From the NCBI RefSeq assembly GCF_023898315.1, contig NC_064621.1, forward strand, positions 539,545,383 to 539,609,382: DNA of 64,000 nucleotides, written 5' to 3'. How positions within the stretch are numbered: the stretch's first letter is position 1; each line of letters begins with the position of its first letter. Source of the stretch: Schistocerca nitens. Taxonomy: Eukaryota > Arthropoda > Insecta > Orthoptera > Acrididae. Made by a program: the position numbers and the translations under genes. The notes below the pieces were generated by a model that was not told the origin of the DNA, made no database searches, and saw only the letters and a program-made list of their open reading frames with translations. Positions 10,991 to 22,800 of the stretch are shown here, piece after piece.

Positions 10991-12480
10991 AGTGTTGTGT
11001 TTTTGGTGTTTACAACTTTTATCCACCGCCTGCAGAAGCCGACGAGCCGTTTACCGGCCGCACCGCTGTCAGGCAGAAACTAGTTCGGCTCGAGCAGACG
11101 TAGCGGTCCGCGGAGAAAGGCACGCCTCGCGCGCATTCCACACAACGCAGGTGGCGCGCCGTTATTAGACATGCCATACCTATACCGTATAGACATATAT
11201 AGGCAGAAAGTGGCCAATTCCCAGGCGGTCGCCACGTGATTATTTATTTATTTATTTTTCAGATTGCGCGCGAGATCTACAATTAGGTATCGTTGCAACG
11301 TGAAGTAAGTCACCTATCGGCTATAGCAAGATATCGAAGTGACAAGTAATACCAAAGCAGCGGCACTTGTAGCTTTTCATTTTGGTACACGGATACAGCG
11401 AATACCATTCCTATACGATTTTACAGGTTATTCAGAACTAAAGTACCGGTACTGGTTTTAACCGGTCGGTTTTTCCCATCCCTAAAACACAGTGGCCATA
11501 AAGGCAGGAGTGGAAGGGGTCAACGAGAGCCCATTCGGTAGACGCCGGCAGCCGGTTCCTTCGCTGCGTATTGGCCGAACAGAAGACGGCCATAATATCT
11601 GGCGTGCCTCGATGACCCTGTGGGACAAGTTTGGTCGCCGATAAGACGGCTGCTTAGTGGACCGCACGCGCGAGTATGTACATCGCTGGTTCAGCAGCAA
11701 GCCAGCGTCTCTGGCGCACGACCTTATAACCGCGTCGGGGCCGCGCGTGCCCGTTGCATAATAGCTGACTGACCTGACCGCGTGTTTCACGGAGCTTACG
11801 ACTTTGCAGCGGTTTGTCGCGTATCGCTGTTAACGGCAGGGCGTCACACGTGGCTACGACTGAGAAACAGGCGCAGGCTATGCCGCCGAGCGCTTGAAAC
11901 TATGACCTCTCCACTTGTCACTTTGTTTGTAAGTAGGCTGTTCCTCTCCTTGTTGGTTATTGTTTCTTCTTAATTACCGTCATTTGAAGAGTGGAAACGT
12001 CAAACATTCCAAGTGCCAGATCTCACATTTGTCAGGAGAAACAAAAAGCAACGTATCTTTTCTTTTTATACAACTTATTTGTGTCTAAAAAATTGAGAAG
12101 GCATTCTGATATCACAGAATTATGCTGCTCACCTTATCAGTGCAAAAATCAGGTAGACAAATTAGAAAATGAATAAATTATTAAGAACGTTCTGGGTGCC
12201 ATACCAGGGAACTGTGTTCTTCTAAGTGCCAATAAGAAAGTTTGTTTTCCAAGTTCCGTAAATACTGGGACAGTACGTTTTATTTGTGATAATAGAAGTG
12301 CAGAAATACAGCAGTAGCGGTTTACTAAAACAGTAAACCTCTTCTGATATCTGTTAATTTTTTACAAGAGAATAACAAAATTAAAGTCAAGTAAGAATCT
12401 CTCAGTATTGACTTCTCTTACACTATACCGATCCTGGGATCAGTTGTTGCAAAATCCACTGGAAAAGTGAAAGAAGAACG
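10991..12480. other. Unassigned, partly CpG-rich DNA
   Basis: 11000-11170 and 11480-11900 are rich in CpG and G+C compared with their surroundings. No exon with convincing splice sites and no repeat family was recognised. Confidence 0.35.
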
Positions 12481-12484
12481 GCAC

Positions 12485-12716
12485 GGTTCAGCAGCCCGTC
12501 GACATCGAGGTCATTAGAGATGGAGCACAAGCTCAGAATATTTCAAGGATGGGGAATGAAATCAGCCGTTCCCTTTGAGAGGAACCACTCTAGCATTTGC
12601 TTGGAGCGATTTTGGAAAATCACGGATAACCTAAATTGGATGGCCGGAAGCGGGTCGGAACCGTCGCCCTCCCAAATACGAGTCCATTACGCTAACCACT
12701 TCGCCACCTCGCTCCT
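12485..12716 (-). mobile_element. SINE-C
   Basis: The reverse strand begins with a tRNA-like head. Its A-box region is ggtggcgaagtggttagc (12697-12714) and its B-box, cgacggttccgaccc, is degraded. The body includes cggataacctaaatt and ends at gtcattagagatggagc. The same order occurs at 44633 and 51893, and more weakly at 7945 and 17585. Confidence 0.8.
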
Positions 12717-14555
12717 CGCTTTGCATCGAAGAAGTCCCTATGCTCTTGAGGAAGGAATTGCAACAGGTCTTTCTGTTTTACAACCGATAAAAATGGCTGC
12801 TCTTTCATATGAAGTACGAATGGCGCATGGTCTTCCGTCCTACAAATAAATTAACGTTTTTCCATTCTTTTGTTCGAGTGTACTAATCTTTACTATTTGA
12901 GCTGGATGAGTATGAGACACTTTAATCATACTGTATTTAGAGATCTTACATGCCTACATTGACAACAACGTTTCAGCAGCGTCTTTAAATCAAAGAAGTC
13001 AGTTGTATGCACTGCAATTACACGGAATATGTCGATAGCTTTAGCTGACGCAACAATTTAATGTAAATCTTGCGGAGGATTTTCCAGACCCACAGTTTTG
13101 TCTGTTCACTTCTCCAACATTTTTTTTACTATTTTTGAAAGCAAATTATCTCCGCCCTTACAAAGCTGTTTTATTGGTATAAAACAAACTTGCAAGCTTA
13201 CCACACAAATTGTGCATAAACTAAGCCTTGAAGCGTGTCACTTGGAAATCCAGGAGGATGCAGTAAGCACTGACTGGCACAATGACCATGTGCCATCTAA
13301 TAATGAATGTTCGATACATTTTCTTAAGATCTGGTACTTGGAACAAGTCTACGGACATCCAATAGAGTACTGAGAACATCACAGCACTGAAAACGCATTT
13401 CTTGAAAAAAATTACATTTCGAACGTTTGTCATTTCCATTCTTCATTTGATAATTGGTTGGACAGAGTTCATTCTGCACAAAGGATTGCGACGTCACTAA
13501 TATATTATTACATTCTTTGTCAAAACTTGTTACTGAATCATAGAGACAAAATTACGCCCAAGACTTTAAATTTCATGAATGCTGCAATCTTGGACGACAT
13601 TCCCTGTTTGCGAATTACTACTCAGTATTATTATTATTATTATTACAATACGCCGGACATGCGACCGTAAAATCCTGCACACTACTCGGTCACCATTCGA
13701 TCGCGTTTTTCGACGGACTTTTCATGACCGCCGGCATCTGTATTCTGTAAAGACCCGATTCTAATAACTGTTCCGCTGGTGCGCGCTCAACAACAAGAAC
13801 TCGAAAACTCACTGCTGAGCCCAAAGATGCTTAACCGCGCGTTGTTGCACTCCACAGAGGTTATATTTGTTGTCGTGTCGATCGAGATGCAGCAACGATA
13901 ACTTCATGAAATTCAGTTTGCTCTTTTCGTTTTCGAGAACTGGGATGTTAAATGGTTTATTCGCATCTGAAGATTTTCACATACAATCATTGTCGTCCAC
14001 TAAATAATTAAGTGACTGAAAATAAGCGCAACAAAATACAGAAGGCCAGAAGCACTACATGATGTTTGGTTGCATAATAATGTCTGTTGTTTAAGCCAAG
14101 TACAATAGCTATAATACGCACAAAAGACATGAATAACTTCTGGCCAAGCTTCGTAGCTCTTGGAGCTGAGGCGGCTTTTCCCACCAGATACCGCCTCCTC
14201 TGTAGATAAGTGGATCGTAGCTTCCATCACTGCCGCAAGATGTCACTCAAAACGCCAGTTAAATATGAAACAATTAACAGTGCATATATTACATTCTCAT
14301 CATTACTATAACTACAAATTATGCGCACAAATCTTCCTCGTGAACTAGTCTATTTATGAGCGAAAACCTTATAAAAATCCCTACAGTAGTGCCTGTATTA
14401 GCCTTCATATACTGACAGAAAAAAACATGTGTGGATGAATAAGAAGATAGAAGTGTAGATCCTGAGATACATGCTTTGTAAATGGAGGAGGATCTAGTAG
14501 TTGTAGGAAAAGCAGATGGCCGAGATTCACTGCAAAAATTCGAAGGAAAATGTAA
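12717..14555. other. No recognised gene; one (TTA)n microsatellite
   Basis: A (TTA)n run lies at about 13626-13645. Short frames here have no domain signal, and no repeat family was recognised. Confidence 0.4.
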
Positions 14556-14935
14556 GTCACCTACGATGGAGGTGTACTTGATAAAGAAATACAGAAGAAA
14601 CAAAGAAGAGTAGCATATTTCGTTAGGCACAAGCGTCGCGGAGTGGCCATTCAACTCCAGAGGTGTGTTTCACAGAAAGGTTTGCTATTTAAATTCCCAG
14701 AGTGCAGTTTGAATAATAGTTGAGTGTAGTTGTTCCTCCCATACACGTCTCGCGAAATGATGATGACGGCGAATTCAGAAAAATTCAAAGTGTCACGGAG
14801 GCTTACCGGAAGAACTTGTTCTCATGCACGCTTTGCGACTGGAACAGAAAAGGAGGCAGGTGATACTGGCATACAGTGTGCTCTTGCCACACCTTAAGAC
14901 GGCTTGCAGAGCATGAAGGTAGTCTGCAGAAAATA
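14556..14935 (+). pseudogene. LINE 3'-end fragment
   Basis: The plus-strand translation shows R-R-V-A-Y-F-V-R-H followed about 150 bases later by T-E-A-Y-R-K-N-L-F ... C-D-W-N-R-K-G-G. This is the C-terminal block also seen in the copies at 4475, 28870 and 43640 (consensus E-A-Y-x-x-S-F-F, then I-R-D-W-N). Stops and frameshifts show it is dead. Confidence 0.7.
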
Positions 14936-15410
14936 CTGGCTGAACTAAATAGTTCGATAGCCGTGAATCACCCTTTCCGCTCTTACTTCTAATTTTTATT
15001 ATCCAGCTGTTTATTTATAGTATGGCACATGGCAGCAGTACAATTGAAATACAAATACAGCAATAAAAAAGTAGGTTTGCAACCAATATAAAAGAACGTA
15101 ATAAGTATCACATAACAAACACACTAAGATTACACCCTGAGAGATTAGTTGTTGACTGCAGCCTGATGTCCACAGTTTGTATCTTCTTCATGCATCATGT
15201 GTGGCTTCTATAAAGTCAGCAGCTGATCCACCACATTTTCTTGCAGGGCATATTTATACTGTGTAGTCTAGAGTCTGCTCAGGTTTTCCACAGTCACAAT
15301 TTAGGTTGTCCACAAGTCCTCATTTATAAAGCATGGGCTTGCATCTTGTGTGGATGCACCGGATATGGTTGAGTCTAGTCCAGTTGGAGTTATTGTGAAG
15401 TTGAACATTC

Positions 15411-15600
15411 AAAAATGGCTCTAAGCACTATGGGACTTAACATCTGAGGTCATCACTCCCCTAGACTTAGAACTACTTAAACCTAACTAACCTAAGGACA
15501 TCACACACATCCATGCCCGAGGCAGGATTCGAACCTGCGACCGTAGCAGCAGCGTGGTTAAGGGCTGAAGCGCCTGTAAAAGCTCGGCCACAGCGGCGGG
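15411..15600 (-). mobile_element. SINE-A inside LINE
   Basis: This is a SINE with a rather diverged head; its B-box reads ggttcgaatcctg on the minus strand. A 12-bp TSD with one mismatch flanks it: agttgaacattc on the left (15399-15410) and agttgaagattc on the right (15602-15613). Confidence 0.9.
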
Positions 15601-15874
15601 CAGTTGAAGATTCGCAGGGCTTTTGACGGATCAGTTACGAGATGATGATTACTCGCATCTCCCAGTCCTTTTTCCATACATGTTTTAGATTATAGGTGTT
15701 CTGTCCTCTTAACAGCTGTTGTTCCATATTGGGTATCGTGATTTCAAGGATGTATTTGGTGAATTCAATACTGCATCTTGAATAGGTATTTTTTTGTGTG
15801 GTATATCTGTAGTATTTTTCCCATGCTTTAATGGTTGTTGTTGTCGTTTTAGCTTTGGTGGAGAAAGCTATAGT

Positions 15875-16087
15875 CCGCTGCTCGTGGTCGTGCGGTAGCG
15901 TTCTCGCTTCCCGCGCCCGGGTTCCCGGGTTCGATTCCCGGCGGGGTCAGGGATTTTCTCTGCCTGGTGATGACTGGGTGTTGTGTGATGTCCTTAGGTT
16001 AGTTAGGTTTCACTAGTTCTAAGTTCTAGGGGACTGATGACCATAGATGTTAAGTCCCATAGTGCTCAGAGCCATTTGAACCATTTT
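15875..16087 (+). mobile_element. SINE-G: tRNA-Gly-like head on the SINE-A body
   Basis: The head reads ctcgtggtcgtgcggtagcg, then cccgggttcgattcccgg, a near-complete tRNA T-arm of glycine type. After a linker (gggattttctctgcctgg...) it joins the standard SINE-A body at gatgtccttaggttag. A 14-bp TSD with one mismatch (gagaaagctatagt / gagaaagccatagt) brackets it. The second copy is at 52250-52447. Confidence 0.9.
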
Positions 16088-16261
16088 GAGAAAGCCATAG
16101 TAGTGGAGTAGTCCTTATTGCACTGCTGGATGTACGCATCGTTTTGTGGAGCCACACATCTACCTTGTTGGTACGGCGATTTTCCTGCCAGACCAGGAGT
16201 TAGTAAGTCATTTAAGATCAAAAATGGACTACCCCAAAGTTCAGTTCCAGCACCATTGTAA

Positions 16262-16698
16262 AGTTAATCCCTTGAGGAAGAGGCAAGGACTCTGACTCTT
16301 GATCATGAAGCGCTTGACAAAAATTACAGAAGATGGTGTTTGCGTCCTAATCCAGCTACGACAGAAGTTTGTGCTTTTCATCTCAAGAACAATGTCGAAA
16401 ATGAACAGCTGAAGTTGTTATTTAATCAATAGTGAGTGAAACACAAATTCTATCCTAAATATCTGGGAATTATGCAGTATAGGTCCTTCAACTAGGAAGA
16501 AAATATTAAAAACGTTGGTTAGAAACTGAAGAAACGAAATAGTATCGTCAGAAAATTGGCTGATAATTTTTCGGGTGCAGATGCAAACACACTGCGAACA
16601 GCAGCAACGTCAGTAGTCTTCACCACTGCAGAATACTTTAGCTATGTAGACTTTGAACAAGATTGTGACTCATACGCTTGTATTACCTATTGAAAGTG
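16262..16698 (+). pseudogene. Jockey-type LINE RT segment, inverted relative to its 3' part
   Basis: The plus strand reads N-Y-R-R-W-C-L-R-P-N-P-A-T-T-E-V-C-A-F-H-L, then Y-L-G-I, then I-V-R-K-L-A ... N-T-L-R-T-A-A-T ... T-A-E-Y. This is the conserved stretch of Jockey-like ORF2 downstream of box C. In the intact ORF it directly precedes the V-D-V-x-L segment, which here sits on the minus strand ending at about 16165. The arrangement fits an inverted insertion. Several stops and frameshifts are present. Confidence 0.7.
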
Positions 16699-16701
16699 AT
16701 G

Positions 16702-17017
16702 TGGCCGGCCGGTATGGCCGTGCGGTTCTAGGGGCTACAGTCTGGAACCGCGTGACCGCTAAGGTCGCAGGTTCGAATCCTGCCTCGGGTATGGATGTGT
16801 GTGATGTCCGTAGGTTAGTTAGGTTTAAGTGGTTCTAAGTTCTAGGGGACTACCGGTCGGTGTGGCCGTGCGGTTCTAGGCGCTTCAGTCTGGAACCGCG
16901 TGACCGCTACGGTCGCAGGTTCGAATCCTGCTTCGGGCATGGATGTGTGTGCTGTCCTTAGGTTAGTTAGGTTTAAGTAGTTCTAAGTCCTAGGGGACTG
17001 ATGACCACAGATGTTGT
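16702..17017 (+). mobile_element. Dimeric SINE-A
   Basis: A first SINE-A monomer runs from ggccggccgg to ttctaggggact (16702-16850). A second complete head and most of a body follow with no spacer (16851-about 17017). The first monomer has gggtatgga, gtccgtagg and aagtggttc where the second has gggcatgga, gtccttagg and aagtagttc. The dimer at 45626-45967 has the same junction and the same three differences. Confidence 0.9.
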
Positions 17018-17159
17018 TATTTTTAAAAGTGACGTATTTTGAATTTCGTTGCTAGACGCATTAGCGACATTTTGGCTGTGCATTGATCCAGTGTTTTCAG
17101 AGCACCGTATATCAGTCGTACGCGATTATCGGAGGCGTACTGAAAACTTGTAGTGCTGT

Positions 17160-17520
17160 AGCAGACTTAAGCATGCTCTCCGCTGGCCGGGGAGAAAATA
17201 GAATGGCGTGGTATGTGAAAGTACGTTCGCTGCTAAAGAAACTAGCCGCGGTAACGGGACAGCGTGCAGTCGGCCACTCAAGGCCCACGGCGGCTTTTCC
17301 CCGCTGATTACAGGAACTGCTCTGCAAACTCGCTGCACCAGCTTGTCTGGACCAGAGGCTAATTTTAGCTGGCGCTCCAGCGGCTGGCGAAAGCCAGCCG
17401 GGCGGGCCGGCATCCGTGCATCTTCGGTGGTAGAGCGTGTGCCATTTGCAGAGGCGGCCAGAAGCGGTTTATCAGTTCTCAAGCTAAACACTCAACCCCC
17501 TCGCGTGATTCAGAAACTGT
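17160..17520. other. CpG-rich segment of unknown nature
   Basis: The stretch is clearly richer in G+C and CpG than its flanks. Frames on both strands overlap (plus 17208-17522, minus 17126-17491) without any domain signal, as expected from composition alone. It could be a regulatory island, an LTR or part of an unrecognised repeat. Confidence 0.35.
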
Positions 17521-17584
17521 GAATTTGCCGCATAATCAGCCCGATCTCCGGATATGTCGACCACGATGAGCAACCGATAACCCA

Positions 17585-17700
17585 GGAGGAGGGAAGGAAG
17601 ATTAGAGCTTAACGCCCCTTCGACGACAAAGGCGTTAGGGAAAGAGCAAAAGCTCGTATTGGGAAATGAAACACACCGCATCCCTTCGAAAGAAGCCATC
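17585..17700 (-). repeat. SINE-C fragment, diverged
   Basis: Landmarks in SINE-C order: gaaggaagattagagcttaa, cgccccttcgacgac, gcaaaagctcgtattggg. The tRNA-head half is missing or unrecognisable. Confidence 0.6.
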
Positions 17701-18109
17701 GTGGTATTCTTCGCTAAGAGAAGACATGCGCTAAATCGGCCCAAGATATAGATTTTTTTTTCCATTTGAAATGCTCTGTAGTTTTCTCAGAAAGAAGATT
17801 CACTTTTAAGAAAAATTGAAATCCAATTTTTAAACAAATGTCATCAGAACTCTACAAATTCAGTGTGCCTGAATCTGCACTAGATTACAGCAATAATTAT
17901 TGGAAATCACATTTCCAAGTTGAAGGCTCTATCTTTAATAGCTTGTTCTGTAATGATGCCTAAATACCTTGAAAATTTGTATTGCCTGCGTAGGCGAAAT
18001 GGCTCGTGCCTGTCTCCCCTTAAGCGATTTGGGAAATGTACAAATCATTTACTTTTATTTTTAGAGCCGCTGCTTCTTTCGCCGGTCACACCATCCTCAT
18101 CAAGTCATA

Positions 18110-18309
18110 AAAATGTTCAAATGTGTATGAAATCTTATGGGACTTAACTGCTAAGGTCATCAGTCCCTAAGCTTACACACTACTTAACCTAAATTATCCT
18201 AAGGACAGACACACACAACCATGCCCGAGGGAGCACTCGAACCTCCGCCGGGATCAGCCGCGCAGTCCATGACTGCAGCGCCTTTGGCCGCCCGGCTAAT
18301 GCCGCGCGG
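18110..18309 (-). mobile_element. SINE-H
   Basis: The body (tatgggacttaactgc, aaggtcatcagtccc, actacttaacctaa) is clearly related to SINE-A, but the head differs. On the minus strand it has ggctgcgc...gatcccgg and a B-box variant, ggttcgagtgctc. A 12-bp TSD, catcaagtcata, is at 18098-18109 and 18310-18321. Confidence 0.9.
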
Positions 18310-18674
18310 CATCAAGTCATATCTATACTATTAAACGTCTAACCTAGGTGCAGTTCATGGTGCACAATTCCAGTTGCAGGCTGCCTATCTAACGGCTTGC
18401 ATGGGCAACAAAATTATAATTTTCAACATTTCATAAAATTATTCACAGAATTAAAAAGTTAAAATGCTGTCATAATCTATGTCGTGGGGAAGATATTCAT
18501 CGAGTAATTGAGAATGAGAGCGCTTAGCGCTTCCCAGCAATCATAATTACAAACCTTTTATAAACTTTTGGTCGCTTACTTGCTTAAAGTCAAATATTCA
18601 ACACGTTAACTCACTTGTAAACCAATCAGACGTATGAAGTTTTCATACATGGGAGTTCGATTCTTTAAAGAATC

Positions 18675-18701
18675 GGGGGGGGGGGGGCGGGGGGGGGGGG
18701 G
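18675..18701 (+). repeat. Poly-G tract
   Basis: An almost unbroken run of 26 G with a single C in the middle. It could form a G-quadruplex and is also a place where sequence length may be unreliable. Confidence 0.9.
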
Positions 18702-21045
18702 TTATCTGTTAGCATTAGAACAGCTTTCTCCACTAACAGTATTTGAAACTACAGGAAACTCCATAACACTGAAAACAACGCTGACATTCACTCAAACGCT
18801 GGTATCTACTAATGTCTTGTTCAATACACAAGCCGAATTGAAGGACAGATCAACGGTTTCCGACGCATTACACATTCTAGATCAGCAGTAGCAACTCCCA
18901 CCAGAGACAAGGAAACAAGTTCGAAAGCATAAACACTGACTTAAAAAAATGCTGCTTAAATCACAGAAAGGCTCGACATTTTCGTATTTATACAAGTAGA
19001 TTGGACACAAACTCAGTTAGTTTCTTTAAAAGGTTTCATATTTACAACGCCACTATGGATAGAGTATTTTCGCTTATGTCGGCGGAGTGAAAGAAATCGA
19101 CTGCTGCCAGGGATTGTAGAATCAGTCTTACACTGCCAGTTTAACTACAAGCTGACATGCTTGGAGTTTTATAAATACGCAAAAGGGAAAAAAGTCTTGC
19201 TGAAAAAGTTGAAACCTCTCTAAAAGTATGGTGTACCAACTACTTCTGCTGTAACAAGTTCCACGTAATCGTGTTCTAAACATAAAGTAATTATATTAAA
19301 TAAATTCTTTAATTCATTTCTACACTTCCATCTCAGAGTGTCCCGAGGGTATCCCAGCCAGATATGGCAACCCTAATTAACACCCATTTTTCTCAGGAAC
19401 GGGTAGAGGTATCAAGGTGAAATTAAGTTCAAATGCTAAGGTCTACGGGTCATTGGAAAAAAAAAGAATAGCTGCTAAGTCAAAACAAAGATACTGCTAT
19501 TTATGTCACATACTCATGTTTTGATACTGGCAAGCTCACTCATCAACACCCCTGGTTCAACAATCTATAGACATAATTAAGTTTGTATGGAACCCTCAGA
19601 GCTTTGATCCTAGTCACCGTTGTGCGGTTGCATTCTTTATAATTTTGAGGTTGTTCTACCAAGTGGGACACACTGTTAACATAATCTCATTTCTGTTACC
19701 CCTCAATACTCCCCTCTTTGTTCTTTAATTTTTTGTTTTCCGTTGCGTCGTCAATAATATTGTTGAAAATTGGTGACAACTTAATGGAAACAGCTCGCAG
19801 CATTTGCCTTTAGTCAGACGATGACCATTGACAGGTCGAAACACTGTAGGGCGTTGTGAAGAGGTCATGTGTTTGTGTCGTCAAAAATATAAAAAATAAA
19901 GGAACGTAATCAGTCACTTGAACTCCATTGACGATTTGTAATTTTTTCCAGACATCTTTCTTTGCTTTATTCTCAGCCGATATTATGTGTCCATTGGACT
20001 GTTTATCCTTTCAACAGGTCCTACAATTCTTACTCACATTAATTGAGGATAGCAGTGTTGTCCTTACCCCTTAGAGAACTGACTTTTACAACCACTGCTT
20101 TAGGTATTAGCTATGTGTATGCAATCCGTGGACTGTCTGCCTCGCACGGTGCAGGTGTACAAGGAATTCGCAGCTCCTCTGACGCATTCACTGTAGGGTG
20201 TGGTCCAGATAGGAGGCCAACTGGCGCTGCTGATAGCGGTACGGGAGATAGCACAACTTTCAATTAAGCGCGTATGTCGTTCCTTGGAATTTATCGAAAA
20301 CCATCACTGGGGCGCATTAAAATCGTTCACGAGTTCCTGACATACATTCGCTCCTTGCGCCTGACGCGTTCAGCGGTGCCATCTACGTAGGAGGACAACC
20401 GCTGTTATCCGAGATAAGCCTTGTCGTGGGAAGGCCGCTATCTTATCACGCTGCTCTTCACAATCGATTGCTGACAGTCCGTCGCCGAGGAAGCTACACC
20501 TACGGTCACAAAGGCAAACACTAGCCCCTGGAGAACACTTTACAGGCCACTACAAACCTCGTTCGGCGAATCCGTTGTCCTGTATTCCGACAGTACGCAT
20601 TGGCATTTGGACAGCTGTGCTGAAGATAAGAGTTGTTCTTAAAATTTCGCGCAGTTTAATCTACAGCGGGAATAGGTCGTGCTGCAATGATTATATGTCA
20701 TAGGAGGTTATCTCAGTTATGTGTTAGACCCATGGCTAAAAATGCGTGCTGAAGTAAATCTTTCCTGGAGCAGAAGGTTGGTTTAAACACCACAATGTGC
20801 TACAAGGCAAGGGCCCTATGGATGTGGTATATCCTTGCCTTGGCCCGACCTTTGATCTGACCCAGCCAACTACAGTTAGAGTTACAGTTTAGACTTGGAC
20901 TCCGAATCACAGTACAGCTCCGCATATTTCATATTAACTATAATTTCCAGAGGTAAAAGGAGCGATAAAAGACAGAAAACAGCTCCAGGATCGAATCCAC
21001 GACATTCAGATTTGTAATACCGCAAACAGAGACCTTGCGAAACAG
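18702..21045. other. Unassigned DNA with one hairpin-GAAAC module
   Basis: No gene was recognised. A hairpin (GACC, 7-base loop, GGTC) followed by GAAAC lies at 19815-19848, with AATAAA downstream at 19894-19899. That is the layout discussed in the findings. 20100-20700 is more GC-rich than its surroundings but has no named repeat or exon. Confidence 0.4.
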
Positions 21046-21267
21046 AGATTTTCACCCTGCAGCGGAGCGTGCGCTGATATGAAACTTCCTGGCAGATTAA
21101 AACTGTGTGCCGTACCAAGACTCGAACTCGGGACCTTTGCCTTTCGCGGGCAAGTGCTCTACCAACTGAGCTACCCAAGCACGACTCACGCCCCGTCCTC
21201 ACAGCTTTACTTCTGCCAGTACCTCGCCTCCTACCTTCCAAACTTTACAGAAGCTCTCCTGCGAAGT
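21046..21267 (-). mobile_element. SINE-D
   Basis: The reverse strand shows a tRNA-like head, ggtagctcagttggtagagc, and T-arm ccgagttcgagtcttgg. The body ends in taatctgccaggaagtttc and a tail with gcgcacgctccgctgcag. It runs straight into a 5'-truncated SINE-A at 21268. A second copy is at 40438. Confidence 0.9.
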
Positions 21268-21421
21268 AACCACGCGGCTGCTACGGTCGCAGGTTCGAAT
21301 CCTGCCTCGGGAATGGATGTGTGTGATGTCCTTAGGTTAGTTAGGTTTAAGTATCTAAGTCTAGGGGACTGCTGACCTCAGACGTTAAGTCCCATAGTGC
21401 TTAGAGCCATTTGAACCATTT
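21268..21421 (+). mobile_element. 5'-truncated SINE-A
   Basis: The copy starts inside the head (accacgcggctgctacgg) and then has a normal B-box and body down to gccatttgaaccattt. The A-box half is missing at the junction with SINE-D. Confidence 0.9.
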
Positions 21422-21719
21422 CAGCACCTGGCTTTTCCGAAACACAATCACATTACTGTCGCACTAGTCGTGAATGCGGAACGAAAGTACACACAATCTT
21501 TAATGTATTTGGTTACATCACATTATCACCGCAATATTTTAACAAAGTAACCAGGGTATATGTAAGGTGATCTTCGAAATTTAAACTTTTTTTTAATTTC
21601 CGTCGTGTATGGTGAGAGCAAGATGATCTGCGTAAAGAAAGTATCCAGCGCACTTTTTATCTTACCTACTATCGATCTGTACTGTGTGACTGTGAATTAA
21701 ATCTTAGAGAAAGTAATAA

Positions 21720-22564
21720 AAGAGTGTAGGCAACAGGCGTGGGTTGGAGTAGAGATGGACGGTAACTTTACTTGTCTCGCATATGCAGATGATACCACTA
21801 AGTGGATCAAAGCACGAGTTGAAAGGAATGTACCAGAAAATGGACAATTATGCACAGAAGGTAGGGCTCAAAGTGAATCAAGACAGAACAGAGTTCATAC
21901 AATTAGGAACAAGGCAAGAGCAGGGAGAATTTCTTGAGACAGATGGAAAGAGGTTCAAGAGAGTACATCAGTTCAAATACTTGGGATCTCGGTTTACCAC
22001 GGACAACAACATCAAAATCGACATCAAGGAAAGAATAGCAGTGGGAATGAAATGCATGCGTTCCCTCACAGAGACGCTCGACTCTAAATCGATCTCAGTG
22101 AATACTAAGATGAAAATCTACAACACAGTGATGTGCCCAGCAATAATGTACGGTTCAGAAACATGGAGCATGACTAAGCGAGAAAGGGAAAAACTATTAA
22201 TATTTGAAATAAGAGTAATGAGGAAGATATGGGGACCAGTTTTAGATAACGGAGAATGGAGGAGGAGGAAAAACTAGGAAATCTACCTTCTGATGCGACA
22301 ACCATCCTACAGAAGATAAAGAGCAAAAGAATACAGAGGGTGGGCCATGTAGCCCGTATGCCAGATGGAAGACAGGCGAAGATGGCGCTAGAGGGGAAAC
22401 CAAACTCCAAACGCCCCATTGGACGACCAAGGCAACGCTGGAAGGACGACCTGGCGAAGGACCTAGCAGCCCTGGGAGCTGAAGACACCTGGAGGGACCG
22501 GGCACAAAACAGGAAGGAATGGAGGCAGTTTATGGAAGCAGCGCGTGGTCTGCAGGGCCTGTGA
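21720..22564 (+). pseudogene. RTE/BovB-like LINE, RT box C to C-terminus
   Basis: C-L-A-Y-A-D-D-T (box C, catalytic Asp pair) is at about 21775 in one frame. The rest continues in another frame from 21783. Segments include G-L-K-V-N, F-K-Y-L-G-S-R-F, the M-Y-G-S-E-T-W motif, then R-V-G-H-V-A-R-M and G-R-P-R-Q-R-W with the stop at 22564. This order is typical of RTE-clade ORF2 C-termini. One frameshift follows box C and another lies near 22265. The 5' part is missing, as in most 5'-truncated LINE insertions. Confidence 0.85.
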
Positions 22565-22589
22565 TCATTGGATATCTATCAATAATGTG

Positions 22590-22800
22590 AGCCATTGTGG
22601 TCTTGTGGTTAGAGCAGTAGGATTCGCTGCTGAAGGTCCAACGTTCAGTCTCCAGTAGGGGGCGGGAATTTTTCCTCCAGGATGTCCCCAGGTCCACGCC
22701 GCCTGCTGTCGGGCTGAGTACCGGGGACCTTCCCCTGAGGTAAAGGGCGGCCGAGGCAAGGGACTCGCCATCCCTCCCCCCCCCCCCCCCACTAAAGTGG
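22590..22800 (+). mobile_element. SINE-F (tRNA-like head)
   Basis: A tRNA-like head (gtggtcttgtggttagagc) is followed by a degraded B-box (acgttcagtctcc) and a GC-rich body ending in a C-run at 22776-22790. Boundaries are approximate and no TSD was read. Confidence 0.55.

Larger units (their letters stand above)
14990..16255 (-). pseudogene. Jockey-type LINE, 3' part (C-terminus and tail)
   Basis: Reading down the minus strand, K-V-D-V-W-L-H-K-T-M-R ... A-I-R-T-T-P near 16165-16095 matches the segment just after the RT thumb of Jockey-like ORF2. L-V-T-D-P-S-K-A-L near 15610 and N-C-D-C-G-K-P near 15300 match the C-terminal Cys-rich knuckle (C-x-C-G). The translation is broken by stops, a SINE-A (15411-15600) and a SINE-G (15875-16087). 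The preceding RT segment of the same ORF lies next door on the opposite strand (16262-16698). Confidence 0.7.

Noticed and set aside
15875..15950. Candidate tRNA-Gly gene
   Set aside because: The T-arm is near perfect, but the block runs into the shared SINE body and has a TSD around the whole SINE. A second copy exists at 52250-52447.
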